From an uncultured Saprospiraceae bacterium (GTDB taxonomy: Bacteria > Bacteroidota > Bacteroidia > Chitinophagales > Saprospiraceae): a stretch of DNA of 64,000 nucleotides. Both the position numbers and the translations under genes were made by a program. Each line of letters opens with the position of its first letter. The stretch's first letter is position 1. The stretch lies in contig CALDEM010000012.1 of assembly GCA_937942435.1 (NCBI GenBank), positions 19,766-83,765 of the forward strand. The letters are read 5' to 3'. This document shows positions 28,139 to 36,886 of this stretch, piece by piece. A model generated the notes under the pieces. The model saw only the letters and a program-made list of their open reading frames with translations. It made no database searches and was not told the DNA's origin.

Positions 28139-28542
28139 TAGTGTGGTTTAAATTTTTCCATCAGGAATGAAGGACATGATATGTTCTTATTGGTCTTCAT
28201 GTCAACATAGAAGAGTTTTACTTCTCCAAGATTGAGTAGGTCACCTTGTTCATTGTATATCTCATGATGAAAGTGAAGCATCCGTCGAGGCAGATCACGG
28301 AGTTCTGTATGTATGGTCAGTAGTTGATCGTACTTTGCTGGGAGTTTATATCTGCATTCGAGATGAAGTACTGGCATCATGACACCGTATACATCTTCGC
28401 ACTCTTGATAAGTAACTCCTGTATCTCGCATCAGTTCCGCTCTTCCGATCTCATACAACTTGGCATAATGACCATAGTATAGGTAACCCATCTTGTCAGT
28501 GTCTCCGTATATAACTCGAAATTGTGAAGTTCCTTTGAGCAT
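28135..28542 (-). CDS. Acyl-CoA thioesterase, 4-hydroxybenzoyl-CoA/YbgC type hotdog fold
   Basis: A 135-residue hotdog-fold thioesterase. FRVIYGDTDKMGYLYYGHYA carries the catalytic Asp and the Y-x-D-T-D-x-M-G pattern of the YbgC/4HBT family, which hydrolyses acyl-CoA thioesters. The frame extends upstream to 28575, which would overlap the arginine deiminase gene by 31 bases. The ATG at 28542, two bases after that gene's stop, fits better. Substrate chain length cannot be told. Confidence 0.88.
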   Translation of the reverse strand: MLKGTSQFRVIYGDTDKMGYLYYGHYAKLYEIGRAELMRDTGVTYQECEDVYGVMMPVLHLECRYKLPAKYDQLLTIHTELRDLPRRMLHFHHEIYNEQGDLLNLGEVKLFYVDMKTNKNISCPSFLMEKFKPHY

Positions 28543-28544
28543 GC

Positions 28545-29792
28545 TTACTTTCTTATGATCGGACAAGTCATGCAATGAGATCCACCGCGTGCTCTTGATA
28601 GCTCAGCAGAAGGGATCGTGATGATTGTTTTTTGTAATTTCTTAGCATAGCTTTTATTAGAAACTGCTTGCTTGAACAAAGCATCTGAGTCTATCACTTT
28701 ATAGCCTGCTTTTTCAAATGCACCAAGCGTCTTGAGGTTTCTATCATACGATATCGCTACACCGGGACGGACACATGTGAGATTGACACTATCAGTCCAC
28801 TGCTCTCGCTCTTGATAGGGAGATTCGCCGTTGCCGGCAAATACATACTGCATGTCTGGATTGATCTCAGTGTTGATATAATCTTTGATTGACGCATAGG
28901 TTGTCTCCTCACCTGAAGCACGATAGACGACTACGTTAGAGCCAGCACCATCATAGACAATGGGCTTGTAGCAGGCTACAATGTTGTGATCCACTCTCGT
29001 AAATAAAGTATCGATGTGCATAAAGCTCCGCTCATTAGGTATGTTTACTTGAGCGATATTTTTAACAAGCTTCTTCTTAAATAGGTAGTCCTTTATACAT
29101 TGGAAGGCATAAGGAGTAGTGCGCTCACTGCAACCTATCATTAAGTGATCTGGGTCAAACATCATGATATCTCCACCCTCGGCACTAACTGTCTCTGCCT
29201 TTTTTGATGGAGGGAATAATTCTAAATCATTCATGTCAATGATACGCCCTGAAGCTTTGGCTTCTTCAAATAATGGATGATACTTGAATATAAATCTGCT
29301 CAATAGATTCTCTCTATGACGTGCGTCTTTAGCTGCCTTGGTGATTAGAATGTGATCTTTGATTGTCACCGCGATGTCTCTGGTAAACATGTAGTTAGGG
29401 ATCGGATCAAACAAGATGCGATCTTCTGCTTCTAAGTAACCAGTGATCAAGAGCCTAGCGAGGTTATCATCGGTGAGACCTTCAAGGTATTTCTCGAAAG
29501 AGGAAGGAAGTTCTTCAAAAGCGATCACGCGATCTATCAGCTCCTCCTTCACGGCATCACATGCATCGATGGCTTCGGTTATGAGCTGTTGAGTCTCCAG
29601 TACATTCTCTTCTCCGACAAACAACTGTAGTATCCTCAGGAAGGTGCGATACTCTTCGTTCATCAAAGGATAGAAGACGATATCATCAAAGAGTAGACTC
29701 TCCGCTCTCTTAGGTGATATCCGGGATATCCCATCATCTGGGAAGTGGACGATCACCTGCTGTAACTCACTTATCTCGTTATCTACGTACAT
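28545..29792 (-). CDS. Arginine deiminase family protein
   Basis: Guanidino-group-modifying enzyme of about 415 residues; arginine deiminase converts arginine to citrulline and ammonia. The expected motifs are present: the N-terminal ELQQVIVHFP strand, FTRDIAVTI for substrate binding, MHIDTLFTRVD with the catalytic His, and a C-terminal GGSHCMTCPI with the nucleophile Cys. I chose the ATG at 29792 over a TTG at 29813. No arcB, arcC or arcD lies nearby, so this is not the classic fermentative ADI operon. An amidinotransferase-type role cannot be ruled out, though motif order favours ArcA. Confidence 0.85.
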   Translation of the reverse strand: MYVDNEISELQQVIVHFPDDGISRISPKRAESLLFDDIVFYPLMNEEYRTFLRILQLFVGEENVLETQQLITEAIDACDAVKEELIDRVIAFEELPSSFEKYLEGLTDDNLARLLITGYLEAEDRILFDPIPNYMFTRDIAVTIKDHILITKAAKDARHRENLLSRFIFKYHPLFEEAKASGRIIDMNDLELFPPSKKAETVSAEGGDIMMFDPDHLMIGCSERTTPYAFQCIKDYLFKKKLVKNIAQVNIPNERSFMHIDTLFTRVDHNIVACYKPIVYDGAGSNVVVYRASGEETTYASIKDYINTEINPDMQYVFAGNGESPYQEREQWTDSVNLTCVRPGVAISYDRNLKTLGAFEKAGYKVIDSDALFKQAVSNKSYAKKLQKTIITIPSAELSRARGGSHCMTCPIIRK

Positions 29793-29931
29793 ATTGTATG
29801 ATTCTGAGACCAAAGGTAAGGCTATCTAATCGATGTTAGATATAATGAATATAGAGATAAATCACTCGCCATGAAGAAGTGTTGATACTCGGGCTATGGA
29901 GCTCAGTTTGGCGAGATGACTTGCCTATAAC

Positions 29932-31404
29932 CTATACGTCATCTGCATCAAAATCATCAAACATCTTAGCTAATGGATCTGCAAAAGTAAACTTCGCATC
30001 CAAGACATTCTTACCGATCACTTCAAATGCCGCAAGTCCATGTAAGATCAGCTCTTTATAAAAGTAGGTAAGCTCCTTGCTGGTTGCATACTTCTTAACT
30101 AAGCTATCTAGCCCTTGGACACTATCGAGTTTCTTTTTGTAGTCCTTCTCGCTGTCATCGTTTAACAAGTCGACAGTGTTGCCGCCTGAGAACCATGCTT
30201 TAGTCACACCAAAAGGATCCTTGTCATCAAGCCTCGTCGTCTTATCAGGATCTGGAAAGATCTGTAAGAATAGTTCTTTAATCGATTTATTAACTAAGTC
30301 CATCGCTACAGCATATGAACCCATCTGCTCTCCTTCATAGACGAGCTCTACTTTACCTGTGATGGCAGGGATGATACCCCACAGATCAGTTATCCTGACA
30401 GTTGTTTTTTTATCCGCATTGATGAGCATCCTGCGCTCCGCTGCACTGATCAAGTTTTCTCTAGCAGAGATACTGAGTCTTGCTGATACTCCAGACTTTT
30501 CATCTATATAATCGCTTTCTCTTGCATTAAATGATACAAGCTCAAGAATTGTTTTGATCTCATCTGTGACATGAACAGTCGCAGCTTGATCCTCAGTTAT
30601 ATTAGCTTCTTGTTCTGTTATCGAGAGTGCAATTTCTAATTCTTTGGGATAGTGAGTAAGGATCTGACTTTCTATCCTATCTTTTAGTGGCGTGACTATA
30701 CTTCCTCTGTTTGTATAATCCTCTGGATTAGCAGTAAATACAAACTGGATATCAAGTGGAAACCTTAATTTGAACCCTCTAATCTGTAGATCTCCTTCTT
30801 GTAGTATATTGAATAGTGAAACTTGTATACGTGCTTGTAGATCGGGGAGTTCGTTCAGGACAAATATGGATCTGTGTGCCCTTGGTACTAGTCCAAAGTG
30901 TATCACTCGTTCATCCGCATAAGAAAGCTTCAGAGATGCTGCTTTGATCGGATCAACATCACCGATAAGATCGGCGACACTTACATCAGGAGTAGCTAGC
31001 TTTTCAACAAAGCGCTCGCTTCTATGTACCCAGGCGATCGGTGTCTTATCTCCTTTCTCGTTGACTAAGTCTATAGCGTATCTTGACAGTGGTTGCATCG
31101 GATCGTCGTTGATCTCGGACCCAGCCACTACGGGCATGTGCTCATCTAAGAGCTGTGTCATCATCCTTGCCAATCTGGTTTTCGCTTGACCTCTTAGACC
31201 AAGTAGAAGGATGTTGTGTCTTGATAATATCGCTCTTTCAATGTCTGGAAGTACAGTGTCATCAAACCCTATGATACCATCAAAGATCTTCTCTTTGTTT
31301 TGAATCTTTGCGATTAGATTCTCTCGGAGTTCTGCTTTGATGCTTCTTGGTTTGTAGCCACTTTTCTTCAGTGCTCCAAGGGTCTTTATCTTTTCTATAT
31401 TCAC
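29932..31404 (-). CDS. AAA ATPase related to magnesium chelatase subunit I
   Basis: A 490-residue AAA+ protein of the MoxR/chelatase clade. Walker A is GLRGQAKT (about 69-76), Walker B lies in SIFVLNELPDL, and sensor-type FVFTANPEDYTNRGSI follows, all as in chelatase I-type ATPases. A helical C-terminal region (about 390-490) completes it. It sits 49 bases after the VWA gene, and the two likely act together, the ATPase with its VWA partner as in BchI/BchD or RavA/ViaA. No chlorophyll or cobalamin genes are nearby, so a metal-chelatase role is not supported; a remodelling role is more likely. Confidence 0.85.
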   Translation of the reverse strand: MNIEKIKTLGALKKSGYKPRSIKAELRENLIAKIQNKEKIFDGIIGFDDTVLPDIERAILSRHNILLLGLRGQAKTRLARMMTQLLDEHMPVVAGSEINDDPMQPLSRYAIDLVNEKGDKTPIAWVHRSERFVEKLATPDVSVADLIGDVDPIKAASLKLSYADERVIHFGLVPRAHRSIFVLNELPDLQARIQVSLFNILQEGDLQIRGFKLRFPLDIQFVFTANPEDYTNRGSIVTPLKDRIESQILTHYPKELEIALSITEQEANITEDQAATVHVTDEIKTILELVSFNARESDYIDEKSGVSARLSISARENLISAAERRMLINADKKTTVRITDLWGIIPAITGKVELVYEGEQMGSYAVAMDLVNKSIKELFLQIFPDPDKTTRLDDKDPFGVTKAWFSGGNTVDLLNDDSEKDYKKKLDSVQGLDSLVKKYATSKELTYFYKELILHGLAAFEVIGKNVLDAKFTFADPLAKMFDDFDADDV

Positions 31405-31453
31405 GCTCTTTCTATTATCGATTTCTAATTGTTACAATAGCGACATTGTAATT

Positions 31454-32551
31454 CTAATTCTTTCTTTTTCTCTTGTTGTCTTTGTAGTCCATGAAGATGA
31501 ACTCACCTAGGCCTTGAAGACCACTATAAAACGCCTTACCACCGTTGGCTCTTGTAAACTGATCTACAAAGTTGCGTAGATAAGGATCAGTAGCTATCAT
31601 AAACGTTGTGATAGGGACGCCCAGCTTTCTACACTTTGTGGCAAGCCCTAAAGTTCTATTTAGAATTTTTCGGTCTAGGCCAAATGCGTTCTTATAATAT
31701 TTTTTACCCTTCTTAAGACAAGTAGGTTTGCCATCAGTGATCATCATGATCTGCTTGTTGGCATTCTTACGACGTCTTAGGATGTCCATAGCTAACTCGA
31801 GTCCAGCGACGGTATTGGTATGATATGGTCCAACTTGGAGATAGGGTAGGTCTTTGATTTCTATCTTCCATGCATCATTACCAAACACGATAATATCCAA
31901 GGTGTCCTTAGGGTACCTGGTTTTGATCAACTCGGCTAATGCCATAGCTACTTTCTTCGCAGGCGTGATCCTATCCTCACCATAAAGTATCATAGAGTGA
32001 GATATATCAATCATCAAGACAGTAGAGGTCTGACTCTTATAGTATGTCTCATGTACTTCAAGATCATTTTGCGTCAGCTTAAAGTCATCGATCCCATGGT
32101 TGATCTGAGCATTGCGCAGGGACTCACTCACTGCTATATTGTCGAGCTTATCTCCAAACTCAAAAGGTCTCATCTCTGCCGTATTCTCATCACCCATGCC
32201 GGTATGACGAGTGATATGATTGCCCCGCTTTGACTTTTGTAACTGATCAAATATGTCATCAAGCGCCTTACGACGTAGTTCAATCTCCATCTTGGCGGTA
32301 GGGTTATAGGTGCCTTTGCCAGTCTTATCTGAGATGTAACCTTTATCCATGAGGTCTTGGATAAAATCCGATAGTGTATAGTCATCGTCAGTAAGCTCAT
32401 ACTGCTTATCTAACTCTGTCAGCCATGATAGAGCCTCATGGACATCACCTGACGTGTATACCAAGAGATCTTGAAACACCTTGAGCAATCGCTCAAAGGG
32501 ATCATTGATCTGATCGTCGGCTTCATAATCTGAAAATCTCCATCCTATCAT
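31454..32551 (-). CDS. VWA domain protein partnered with chelatase-type ATPase
   Basis: A 365-residue protein with a C-terminal von Willebrand A domain (about 165-350). The metal-ion-dependent adhesion site appears as MIDISHSM (the D-x-S-x-S motif) and later MITDGKPT supplies the second Asp; the Thr position falls in the TNTVAG segment. The N-terminal half is helical and charged, with no signal peptide, so it is cytoplasmic. It is the first gene of the pair with the AAA ATPase. Both genes are divergent from the AbrB-like gene. Confidence 0.85.
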   Translation of the reverse strand: MIGWRFSDYEADDQINDPFERLLKVFQDLLVYTSGDVHEALSWLTELDKQYELTDDDYTLSDFIQDLMDKGYISDKTGKGTYNPTAKMEIELRRKALDDIFDQLQKSKRGNHITRHTGMGDENTAEMRPFEFGDKLDNIAVSESLRNAQINHGIDDFKLTQNDLEVHETYYKSQTSTVLMIDISHSMILYGEDRITPAKKVAMALAELIKTRYPKDTLDIIVFGNDAWKIEIKDLPYLQVGPYHTNTVAGLELAMDILRRRKNANKQIMMITDGKPTCLKKGKKYYKNAFGLDRKILNRTLGLATKCRKLGVPITTFMIATDPYLRNFVDQFTRANGGKAFYSGLQGLGEFIFMDYKDNKRKRKN

Positions 32552-32737
32552 AATGCTATATAACCAATTATTAGGTTGAAAGTTGTCGATATCAAATAGA
32601 ATGAATAATCTGAATATTCAGATATATCAGCTAAATTAGTTTTATTGATATATCTTTACTTGCATACCCAGAATTAAAGCGCAGAAGACTTCTAAAAAAA
32701 GTGGCTCTTTTTCGGTTAACTAAAAAAATGACGCGTC

Positions 32738-33043
32738 ATGTCTAAGAACGACAATAGCTGTGAGATCGAAGCAATCGTGAGCTTCGATGAACGTGGGCAG
32801 CTCGTGATACCTAAGGACCTAAGGAAAAAGTTTAACCTCAAGGCAGGTGATAAGTTTGCCTTGATCAGCTGTATGACTGGAGGTAGTGGATCCAGTTGTC
32901 ATCCATCAGACGGCGAGTCCACTTGCTGTGACACTACGGCTGCTGGCAGTGGCTTGTGTTGCTTTACACTGGTCAATACAAAACAGCTTAAGGGCCTTGT
33001 CGCCCAGACACTAGGGCCTATGATGGGTCAGCTTCTAAAGTGA
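32738..33043 (+). CDS. Cysteine-rich AbrB/MazE-type (looped-hinge helix) DNA-binding protein
   Basis: A 101-residue protein. Residues 9-45 form a SpoVT/AbrB swapped-hairpin DNA-binding domain (AIVSFDERGQLVIPKDLRKK). A loop rich in Cys (45, 54, 63, 64, 74, 75; also Cys8) follows, then the helical end KGLVAQTLGPMMGQLL. The layout resembles the small AbrB-like proteins often annotated as HgcAB-associated, but no hgcA or hgcB is in the window, so that name should not be taken as function. Clustered cysteines suggest metal or metalloid sensing. A 22-codon cysteine-rich ORF follows 90 bases later. It is divergent from the VWA/AAA pair. Confidence 0.75.
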   Translation: MSKNDNSCEIEAIVSFDERGQLVIPKDLRKKFNLKAGDKFALISCMTGGSGSSCHPSDGESTCCDTTAAGSGLCCFTLVNTKQLKGLVAQTLGPMMGQLLK

Positions 33044-33133
33044 TAATGCACATAACTGGATGATTTGTTCTTGTCGACAGAGCATATTATTCACCCTGAC
33101 TCTTAGTAGTAGGAGTCAACAAATTCATTAGTT

Positions 33134-33202
33134 ATGAATGCATTGTTTTTGATAGTAACCTTATGCTGTGGCCTTAGCTGCTGCGGCTTAGGATGTTGCT
33201 AA
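33134..33202 (+). CDS. Possible 22-residue hydrophobic cysteine-rich peptide
   Basis: An ATG-to-TAA frame with a hydrophobic start (MNALFLIVTL) followed by CCGLSCCGLGCC, six cysteines in twelve residues. It lies 90 bases downstream of the cysteine-rich AbrB-like gene on the same strand, after a GACTC/GAGTC inverted repeat (33099-33118). There is no strong ribosome binding site. Such small ORFs can arise by chance, but cysteine clustering next to a cysteine-rich regulator is suggestive. It could be a metal-binding membrane microprotein or the remnant of a longer gene. Confidence 0.35.
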   Translation: MNALFLIVTLCCGLSCCGLGCC

Positions 33203-33587
33203 TCTAAACCGGTAAGGCATGCGCCCCAGAGAGCTTAAAAGTTCAAAAGGGTGCATGCTCTTAAGCATATATGGTATGCTGATTCAAAGATAGAACTATT
33301 GCTAAAAGAGAATAATGATAAGTGGTTGACACTATATCCAGCAGTAAATAGATATTCAGGATCTATTTGGCATGCTTTTTCTTATAGAATAGTTAACGTA
33401 AACAGAATAAAATTCTTAATCAGGAAAGTTTTAAGTAAGTCACAGGTTAATTATAATGTCGTGGCCAGAACATGTAGATTATAATTTGCCTCAGCTGATA
33501 GGTGCAAAACGATCCTACATAGTCTTTAAGTTGTACTTAGTTAACAACGTAACTGTTTGCTAAGCAACTAAAACTTAAAAACTCATT
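33203..33587. other. Intergenic stretch with one inverted repeat
   Basis: No gene I can support. GGCATGCGCCC (33214-33224) faces GGGTGCATGC (33249-33258) across about 24 bases, an imperfect hairpin with no T run. A 77-codon frame at 33251-33484 begins inside the repeat and shows no family likeness, so I treat it as chance. The promoter of the T9SS cargo gene at 33588 should lie near the end of this stretch. Confidence 0.35.
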
Positions 33588-34448
33588 TTGAAAACGCTCG
33601 CAACATTACTCTCGTTCTTCTACCTGCTCAACCTAGCAGCTACTGATGACGTATCTTTAAGAGTACACCCGAGCTTCTACGATGAAAGCACACAGACTGT
33701 ATATGTTGATATAGAGTTACAGTATAATGGTCACGGATCTTTCCATCTTGCCGATCAAAACTATAGATTATATTTTGATTCGGAGTTGATGAAGATTGAT
33801 GAAGATTACTCAAGAAGTGATCTCCCTCAGGATCTTTATAGCCCGATTTCTATCTCAGAGATATATCAGGACCTCGATGCTGATCAGGTCAATCAACTCA
33901 ACTTTGATGATCAGCTCGGATTTATCAACTTCAACATTGACTTAATTGATACGGAGCACGGTGGTGTAGCATTTCGCCAAGATGGTTTATGGCACAAGGT
34001 TGCAGTGTTGGCTTTTAAAGTAGCAGATAAAGAGTCGCTTTCGCAAATAGTGTGGAGCCGCGCCGAAGTCACTAATGAATATGCAACAGCATATGTAGAG
34101 ATTATGGAGTGGGTGGCCCCTAACAAAACTGAAACAACCGTTATAGAAGACTACATAGACATGTCCTTCAGTCCGCAGGCTCATGGTCACGATTATTCTG
34201 TAGATGTGTATCCTAATCCTTCGAGTGATTTTATAAAAATCACTTTTAGCAATGAGATCACAGAACGCTTATATGTACATGTATATGACGCTACTGGTCG
34301 CTCAGTAATGAATGAAAAAATCCAAAAAGGAGATATAGATATCGCTCTCGCTATATCACAACTACAAGAAGGAAACTATAATATAGAGTTGACCTCTTTG
34401 GACAATAGAAGACTGGGTCACACCTCTTTCATAAAGATTGGGTCATAA
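33588..34448 (+). CDS. Secreted protein with T9SS C-terminal sorting domain
   Basis: A 286-residue protein with a short signal peptide (FFYLLNLAA) from a TTG start. A beta-strand-rich region (about 22-195) begins VSLRVHPSFYDESTQTVYVD and resembles a cohesin/carbohydrate-binding-type sandwich in rhythm, but I do not recognise the family. From residue 203 the sequence SVDVYPNPSSDFIKITF starts a type A T9SS sorting domain, including the LYVHVYDATGRSV and LQEGNYNIELTS blocks. It is expected on the cell surface or in the medium. Neighbours give no clue to its role. Confidence 0.8.
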   Translation: MKTLATLLSFFYLLNLAATDDVSLRVHPSFYDESTQTVYVDIELQYNGHGSFHLADQNYRLYFDSELMKIDEDYSRSDLPQDLYSPISISEIYQDLDADQVNQLNFDDQLGFINFNIDLIDTEHGGVAFRQDGLWHKVAVLAFKVADKESLSQIVWSRAEVTNEYATAYVEIMEWVAPNKTETTVIEDYIDMSFSPQAHGHDYSVDVYPNPSSDFIKITFSNEITERLYVHVYDATGRSVMNEKIQKGDIDIALAISQLQEGNYNIELTSLDNRRLGHTSFIKIGS

Positions 34449-34467
34449 GGCTACAGTCCACGACAAG

Positions 34468-35793
34468 CTAAATCATTCTCTTTGCCTTGATCTCGAGGTA
34501 CTTATTGATCACATTGATAGACAGATCTTGAGGAGTAGTTAGTATGCTCTGTATGCCATATGATGCGAGTTCATCAGCAATCAGATCTTTTTCCATCAGT
34601 ATCTTTTTTGCAAAAGTGATGTTGTAGATATCTGACAGTCGCTCCGCTTCCTGTTGACTCGCTGTTAGTAGTTCTGTATTAGTAAAAAACACGATGACCA
34701 GAAGATGGAGTTTGTTGAGCCGCCTCAAGTAAGGCAAGGCGCGCCTCATGTCATATGCATTTTCAAAATTGCTAAACATGATGAGTACACTTCTCCTTGT
34801 CACCATCCTTCTTAGATAGAAGTAGAGTCCTTGATAGTTAGATTCTTTGTAACCCGTCTCTTCTCGATACAAGGACTCGGATATCTTTGTAAGCTGCCCT
34901 GATCGATTGTCTGCCTTCAGATAAGTGTGGATCTTTTCATTAAATGTTAGAAGACCTGCATAGTCATACTTCTTCAAGATGATATTAGAAAGCACTAAGG
35001 TAGAGTTGATGGCATAATCCAGAAGTGAAAGCTCTTCAAAGGGCATCTTCATAGATCTTCCTTTGTCTATCACACAAAAGACGGACTGCGATCTCGTGTC
35101 CTGATATTGATTGATCATGAGCTCTTTGCGTCTCGAGGTTGCCTTCCAGTTGATAGACCTTATATTGTCTCCTTGTGTATAGTTTTTTACATGTTCAAAC
35201 TCATCAGTTTTACCGATTCTTCTTACGCGTTTGATCCCTGATAGAGTAGCCACCCGATTAAATATCTGTAAGTCGTATCTTTTCATTTGTATAAATGAAG
35301 GATAAACTTCTACATCTTTTGCAATCTCATAGGATAATCGTTTTTGAACAAATCCTAACTGTGTTGAAGAGATGTAAAGATGCAGTTTTCCAAAACTATA
35401 CAGCCCTCTGATCAGCGGTCGTATTTTGTATTGTTCAGTTATCGTCTCTTGAGCAGAGAGCGTTTTGTTAAAGATGAAAGACCGTTTCTGCAATTGTACC
35501 GGGAGTTCATCAATAATCTCTATCTCTAAGTTGCGATAGCCGTTGTTTTCGATCCTGTAGTTTACAAATTGATTGTCGCTGAGAGAAAGTTGATCGCGCA
35601 CCTCTCTGTCTGCTTCGATTGATTTGCCATGAGCGTTGATCTGCCAGCCATCATAGAGTATCACTATTATCAGTGATAATAGTGCTATATGACCTAACCA
35701 TATGGATATCCCAAACGCAAACGTCAAGACATATATAACCACAACGATAGCGATAGATATATACAATGGAGGCTTTGCAAAAAAGTTTGTCAT
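34468..35793 (-). CDS. DUF58 domain protein (MoxR-associated)
   Basis: A 441-residue protein with two N-terminal membrane helices (about 10-50) and a cytoplasmic DUF58/VWA-like domain. It carries the signature VKNYTQGDNIRSINWKATSR and then VFCVIDKGRSM, where the first Asp of the VWA metal site is kept. It is usually partner of a MoxR ATPase, as here (gap of three bases). It is the last gene of a five-gene unit running from 40613 to 34468. Confidence 0.93.
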   Translation of the reverse strand: MTNFFAKPPLYISIAIVVVIYVLTFAFGISIWLGHIALLSLIIVILYDGWQINAHGKSIEADREVRDQLSLSDNQFVNYRIENNGYRNLEIEIIDELPVQLQKRSFIFNKTLSAQETITEQYKIRPLIRGLYSFGKLHLYISSTQLGFVQKRLSYEIAKDVEVYPSFIQMKRYDLQIFNRVATLSGIKRVRRIGKTDEFEHVKNYTQGDNIRSINWKATSRRKELMINQYQDTRSQSVFCVIDKGRSMKMPFEELSLLDYAINSTLVLSNIILKKYDYAGLLTFNEKIHTYLKADNRSGQLTKISESLYREETGYKESNYQGLYFYLRRMVTRRSVLIMFSNFENAYDMRRALPYLRRLNKLHLLVIVFFTNTELLTASQQEAERLSDIYNITFAKKILMEKDLIADELASYGIQSILTTPQDLSINVINKYLEIKAKRMI

Positions 35794-35796
35794 AGA

Positions 35797-36885
35797 TTAC
35801 CTAGGTACTTCTATTGTTTCTAAAAGCTCATGGATAACCTCTTCTTCAGTTAGTCCTTCCATCTCTGCTTCAGGAGTCAAGATGATCCTATGGTTGAGTA
35901 TGTAAGGCGCCATGTACTTGATGTCATCTGGCGTCATAAAGTCTCTTCCTGCAAGTATGGCAGCCACCTTAGCTGTGTTGATCAAGGCAAGAGATGCCCT
36001 TGGAGATCCTCCAAGGTATATCTTGCCATGCTCTCTGGTTGCATGGACTATCTGTGCAGCATATGATAACATCTGATCACTGATATGGATTTGATTGGCG
36101 ATGGCCATCAACTCCTTCAGCGTCTTTTTCTTGATGATCTTTTTTATAGTCTCTGAGAGATCTTTTTGATTTGTGTTTTTAAATCTGTTGATGATCTTAA
36201 TTTCATCTTCTAATTTTGGATAACCTAATTTTATCTTCATCAAGAAGCGATCCAACTGCGCTTCTGGTAGTCGGTAGGTGCCTTCTTGTTCTATGGGATT
36301 CTGCGTGGCCACTACGAAGAATGGAAATTGCATCGGATAGGTAGTGCCATCAAAAGTGATCTGCTTCTCTTCCATCACTTCAAATAAGGCAGACTGCGTT
36401 TTAGCTGGAGAGCGGTTGATCTCATCTATCAAGACAATATTGGAAAATATCGGTCCGCTAATAAATGAAAACTCAGATGTCTTCATATCAAATACTGATG
36501 TACCAATAATATCAGAAGGCATCAAGTCTGGAGTAAACTGTATCCTTGTAAAGTTAGTATCCAGTGTCTTAGCCATCACCTTTGCACTTAGGGTCTTGGC
36601 GATACCGGGTACGCCTTCTAACAAGATGTGTCCACCACACACGATACTTATCAACATCAATTCGATAAGATCTTCTTGGCCAATCAATACCTTAGCGGCT
36701 TCGGCCTGTATATCATTTAGTTTTTGTGTAAAAGGCGCTATGTCTATGCGATTAGACAGCTGACTGATGGCTACGGATTCATCAGTGTACGCTGCATCAA
36801 TGTCACTATGAGTCGACGTAGACTCTGATGTGTTGGTTTCTTCTTTGTTAAGTTCTTCGTTTTGCTGTTCTATTGGATCATCCAT
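35797..36885 (-). CDS. MoxR family AAA+ ATPase
   Basis: A 362-residue AAA+ ATPase. Walker A is GVPGIAKT, Walker B is IVLIDEINRSPAKTQ, and sensor 1 is FFVVATQNPIEQEGTY, all standard MoxR. The first 45 residues are an acidic, Ser/Thr-rich extension without known role. MoxR proteins act as chaperones for VWA or DUF58 partners. The gene lies between the DUF4350 and DUF58 genes with gaps of one and three bases, a tight operon. Confidence 0.95.
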   Translation of the reverse strand: MDDPIEQQNEELNKEETNTSESTSTHSDIDAAYTDESVAISQLSNRIDIAPFTQKLNDIQAEAAKVLIGQEDLIELMLISIVCGGHILLEGVPGIAKTLSAKVMAKTLDTNFTRIQFTPDLMPSDIIGTSVFDMKTSEFSFISGPIFSNIVLIDEINRSPAKTQSALFEVMEEKQITFDGTTYPMQFPFFVVATQNPIEQEGTYRLPEAQLDRFLMKIKLGYPKLEDEIKIINRFKNTNQKDLSETIKKIIKKKTLKELMAIANQIHISDQMLSYAAQIVHATREHGKIYLGGSPRASLALINTAKVAAILAGRDFMTPDDIKYMAPYILNHRIILTPEAEMEGLTEEEVIHELLETIEVPR

Positions 36886-36886
36886 A

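Noticed and set aside
29932..32551. Reading the chelatase-type AAA/VWA pair as magnesium or cobalt chelatase
   Set aside because: No large chelatase subunit, chlorophyll or cobalamin gene is nearby, and the VWA protein lacks the usual chelatase D layout, so a metal-insertion role is not supported.
33251..33484. 77-codon frame downstream of the cysteine-rich peptide
   Set aside because: No likeness to a known family, no ribosome binding site, and it begins within an inverted repeat.
36344..36763. 139-codon plus-strand frame inside the MoxR gene
   Set aside because: Antisense shadow of a MoxR ATPase whose motifs are all intact.
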